Shown here in pieces: positions 33,046 to 34,307 of a stretch of 34,307 bases of DNA (position 1 is its first letter; each line of letters starts with the position of its first letter). The translations under genes were made by a program, and so were the position numbers. Below the pieces are notes generated by a model. It saw only the letters and a list, made by a program, of their open reading frames with translations. It was not told the DNA's origin and did no database searches. Origin of the DNA: Nitratifractor sp. (lineage in GTDB: Bacteria > Campylobacterota > Campylobacteria > Campylobacterales > Sulfurovaceae); the NCBI GenBank assembly GCA_015491955.1, contig WGFZ01000065.1, forward strand, positions 1-34,307. The letters run 5' to 3'.

Positions 33046-34307
33046 AACTGCACACTTATCACCTTCTAAACAGTTGGCGATGAACTACTTTAGAGTGGCA
33101 ATTGTACTATTTGGTGCACAATTACTAATGGGATTAATTGCTGGATACCAATTCTTAAATCCTAGCTTTTTATATGGTATTTTTGATTTTAGTGTAGCCC
33201 GTATGATACATATCAATGCACTTGTTGTCTGGATGCTCTATGCAATGATAGGCTCAGTCTATCTAATGTTACCAGATGAGACTGGTATTGAAAATCCTGT
33301 ATATATAGGACTGGGTAAACTAGCATTTTGGATATTAACTATTGCTGTTGCTATTGTTGTATTAGTCTTTATCTTTGTTCAAGTTGGACCTGGTAAAGAG
33401 AGTACTATTTGGTTTATTAATGAGGGTCGTGAGTATCTTGAGGCACCACGTTGGGCTGATATTGGTATTGTTGTAGTTGTTTTAATCTTCTATGCTAATG
33501 TATTCTTTACCTATCTCAAAGGTAAGAGAACTGGAATTATGACTGTTATGGTTGCCAACTTGATGGCTGTAGCTGGTCTATATCTTGCTGGAATGTTCTT
33601 TACTGATAATATATCTATGGATCAATACTGGTGGTGGTGGGTTATTCACCTTTGGGTAGAAGCTACTTGGGAAGTATTTGTTGGAACACTAGCTGCTTAT
33701 GCCTTGATTAAAGTAATCGATGCTAAACGTGAAATTGTTGAGATGTGGCTATGGATTGAAGTATTGATGCTATTTGGTTCTGGAATTTTAGGACTTGGGC
33801 ATCACTACTTTTGGATTGGAACTCCTGAATATTGGTGGGAAATTGGAGCCCTATTTAGTTCTCTTGAACCTGTTCCTTTAGTTGCAATGTTTGTTCACGT
33901 ACTCTATGATTGGGGTAAAGAGCAAGGTCAATGTGAAGCACATGGTGAAAAGAGTACTATAAAAAATGGTCCTGTAATGGCTTGGCTTGTTACAAATGCC
34001 TTTGGAAACTTCCTAGGTGCTGGTATTTGGGGATTTTTCCATACACTTCCTCAAGTAAATATCTATACACACGGCTCACAATTTACAGCAGCTCACGGAC
34101 ACTTAGCATTCTTTGGTGCCTATGCAACAATCTTGATTGGTATGATGTATCTTGGTATCCAAGAGAACTATGGAATCAAAAGAATGAAGATGACTTTCAA
34201 CTCTAAAATGGCAATAAGTTTAATTACATTTGGAGTTTTAGGAATGACTGTAGCCTTGACAATTGCTGGATATGAGCAAGTACTTATAGAACGTGCTGAA
34301 CTTGGTG
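33035..34307 (+). CDS. norB: Nitric oxide reductase catalytic subunit NorB, partial
   Basis: The first 424 residues; the gene runs off the window. ATG 33035 with AGGAGG 5 bases upstream, overlapping norC. Reduces 2 NO to N2O in the inner membrane (heme-copper oxidase superfamily). Ligands line up with Pseudomonas NorB: His 59 (heme b); His 205 and Glu 209 in HLWVEATWE plus His 256 and 257 in GHHYFWIGTPEYW (FeB); Glu 213 and Glu 278 (SSLEPVPL); His 354 and 356 in AAHGHLAF (hemes b3 and b). The QVGPGKES...NEGREYLE segment is also typical. This is the cytochrome-c-dependent type, matching the norC just before it. Confidence 0.96.
   Translation, partial: MLSKTAHLSPSKQLAMNYFRVAIVLFGAQLLMGLIAGYQFLNPSFLYGIFDFSVARMIHINALVVWMLYAMIGSVYLMLPDETGIENPVYIGLGKLAFWILTIAVAIVVLVFIFVQVGPGKESTIWFINEGREYLEAPRWADIGIVVVVLIFYANVFFTYLKGKRTGIMTVMVANLMAVAGLYLAGMFFTDNISMDQYWWWWVIHLWVEATWEVFVGTLAAYALIKVIDAKREIVEMWLWIEVLMLFGSGILGLGHHYFWIGTPEYWWEIGALFSSLEPVPLVAMFVHVLYDWGKEQGQCEAHGEKSTIKNGPVMAWLVTNAFGNFLGAGIWGFFHTLPQVNIYTHGSQFTAAHGHLAFFGAYATILIGMMYLGIQENYGIKRMKMTFNSKMAISLITFGVLGMTVALTIAGYEQVLIERAELG

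Noticed and set aside
1-34307. Mobile element, prophage or CRISPR array
   Set aside because: No transposase, integrase, long direct repeats or spacer arrays; the four-tRNA cluster shows no attachment-site duplication.

Overview
The window is AT-rich chromosomal DNA from a member of the Campylobacterota (Epsilonproteobacteria), most like the denitrifying Sulfurimonas/Sulfurovum type. Three things point there. A cluster waaA - coiled-coil zinc-ribbon protein - nif3 matches the order I recall for Helicobacter pylori HP0957-HP0959. An alaS-maf-pbp1A neighbourhood matches Campylobacter. cd1-type nitrite reductase cofactor genes and a cytochrome-c-dependent nitric oxide reductase occur together. 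Genes are packed, often with 4-base ATGA overlaps. I see no insertion sequence, prophage, CRISPR array or integrase.

Layout. 1-3250 (minus): end of an unknown winged-helix-like gene, a 39-residue membrane peptide overlapping the end of ileS, and ileS. 3354-4424: a CinA-like protein with a degenerate first half. 4486-4865: four tRNA genes (Lys, Glu, Val, Asp) behind a near-perfect sigma-70 promoter that overlaps the cinA-like stop codon. 5012-5356: unknown small protein. 5353-13028 (minus): a six-gene unit alaS, 4-TM protein, maf, bioF-like, orphan ABC ATPase, pbp1A. 13142-17547: cell-division block murG-ftsW (minus) divergent from ftsI (plus). 17554-19593: panC and prfB. 19610-27212 (minus): a ten-gene run starting with heme d1 genes (cytochrome c, nirF, nirJ, SUMT), then a Crp/Fnr regulator, nif3, the zinc-ribbon protein, waaA, a YggU protein and a lipoprotein. 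27389-30140: trkA-trkH potassium uptake. 30213-31398: Cys/His-rich small protein, acpS and two small membrane proteins. 31528-34307 (plus): a nitric oxide reductase island of two unknown small membrane proteins, norC and norB, which runs off the end.

The most interesting signal is a denitrification circuit spread over about 10 kb. The Crp/Fnr regulator at 23154-23849 has the ETLSR recognition-helix pattern of FNR but no N-terminal cysteine cluster; instead it has four cysteines at its C-terminus. Two perfect FNR-type boxes (TTGAT-N4-ATCAA) lie about 41.5 bases before the inferred start sites of the two NO-reductase-island promoters. A 9/10 box lies on the regulator's own first codons. The d1 operon has a 12-bp perfect inverted repeat in its promoter. 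The two small membrane proteins under the perfect boxes are candidates for undescribed NO-reductase partners.
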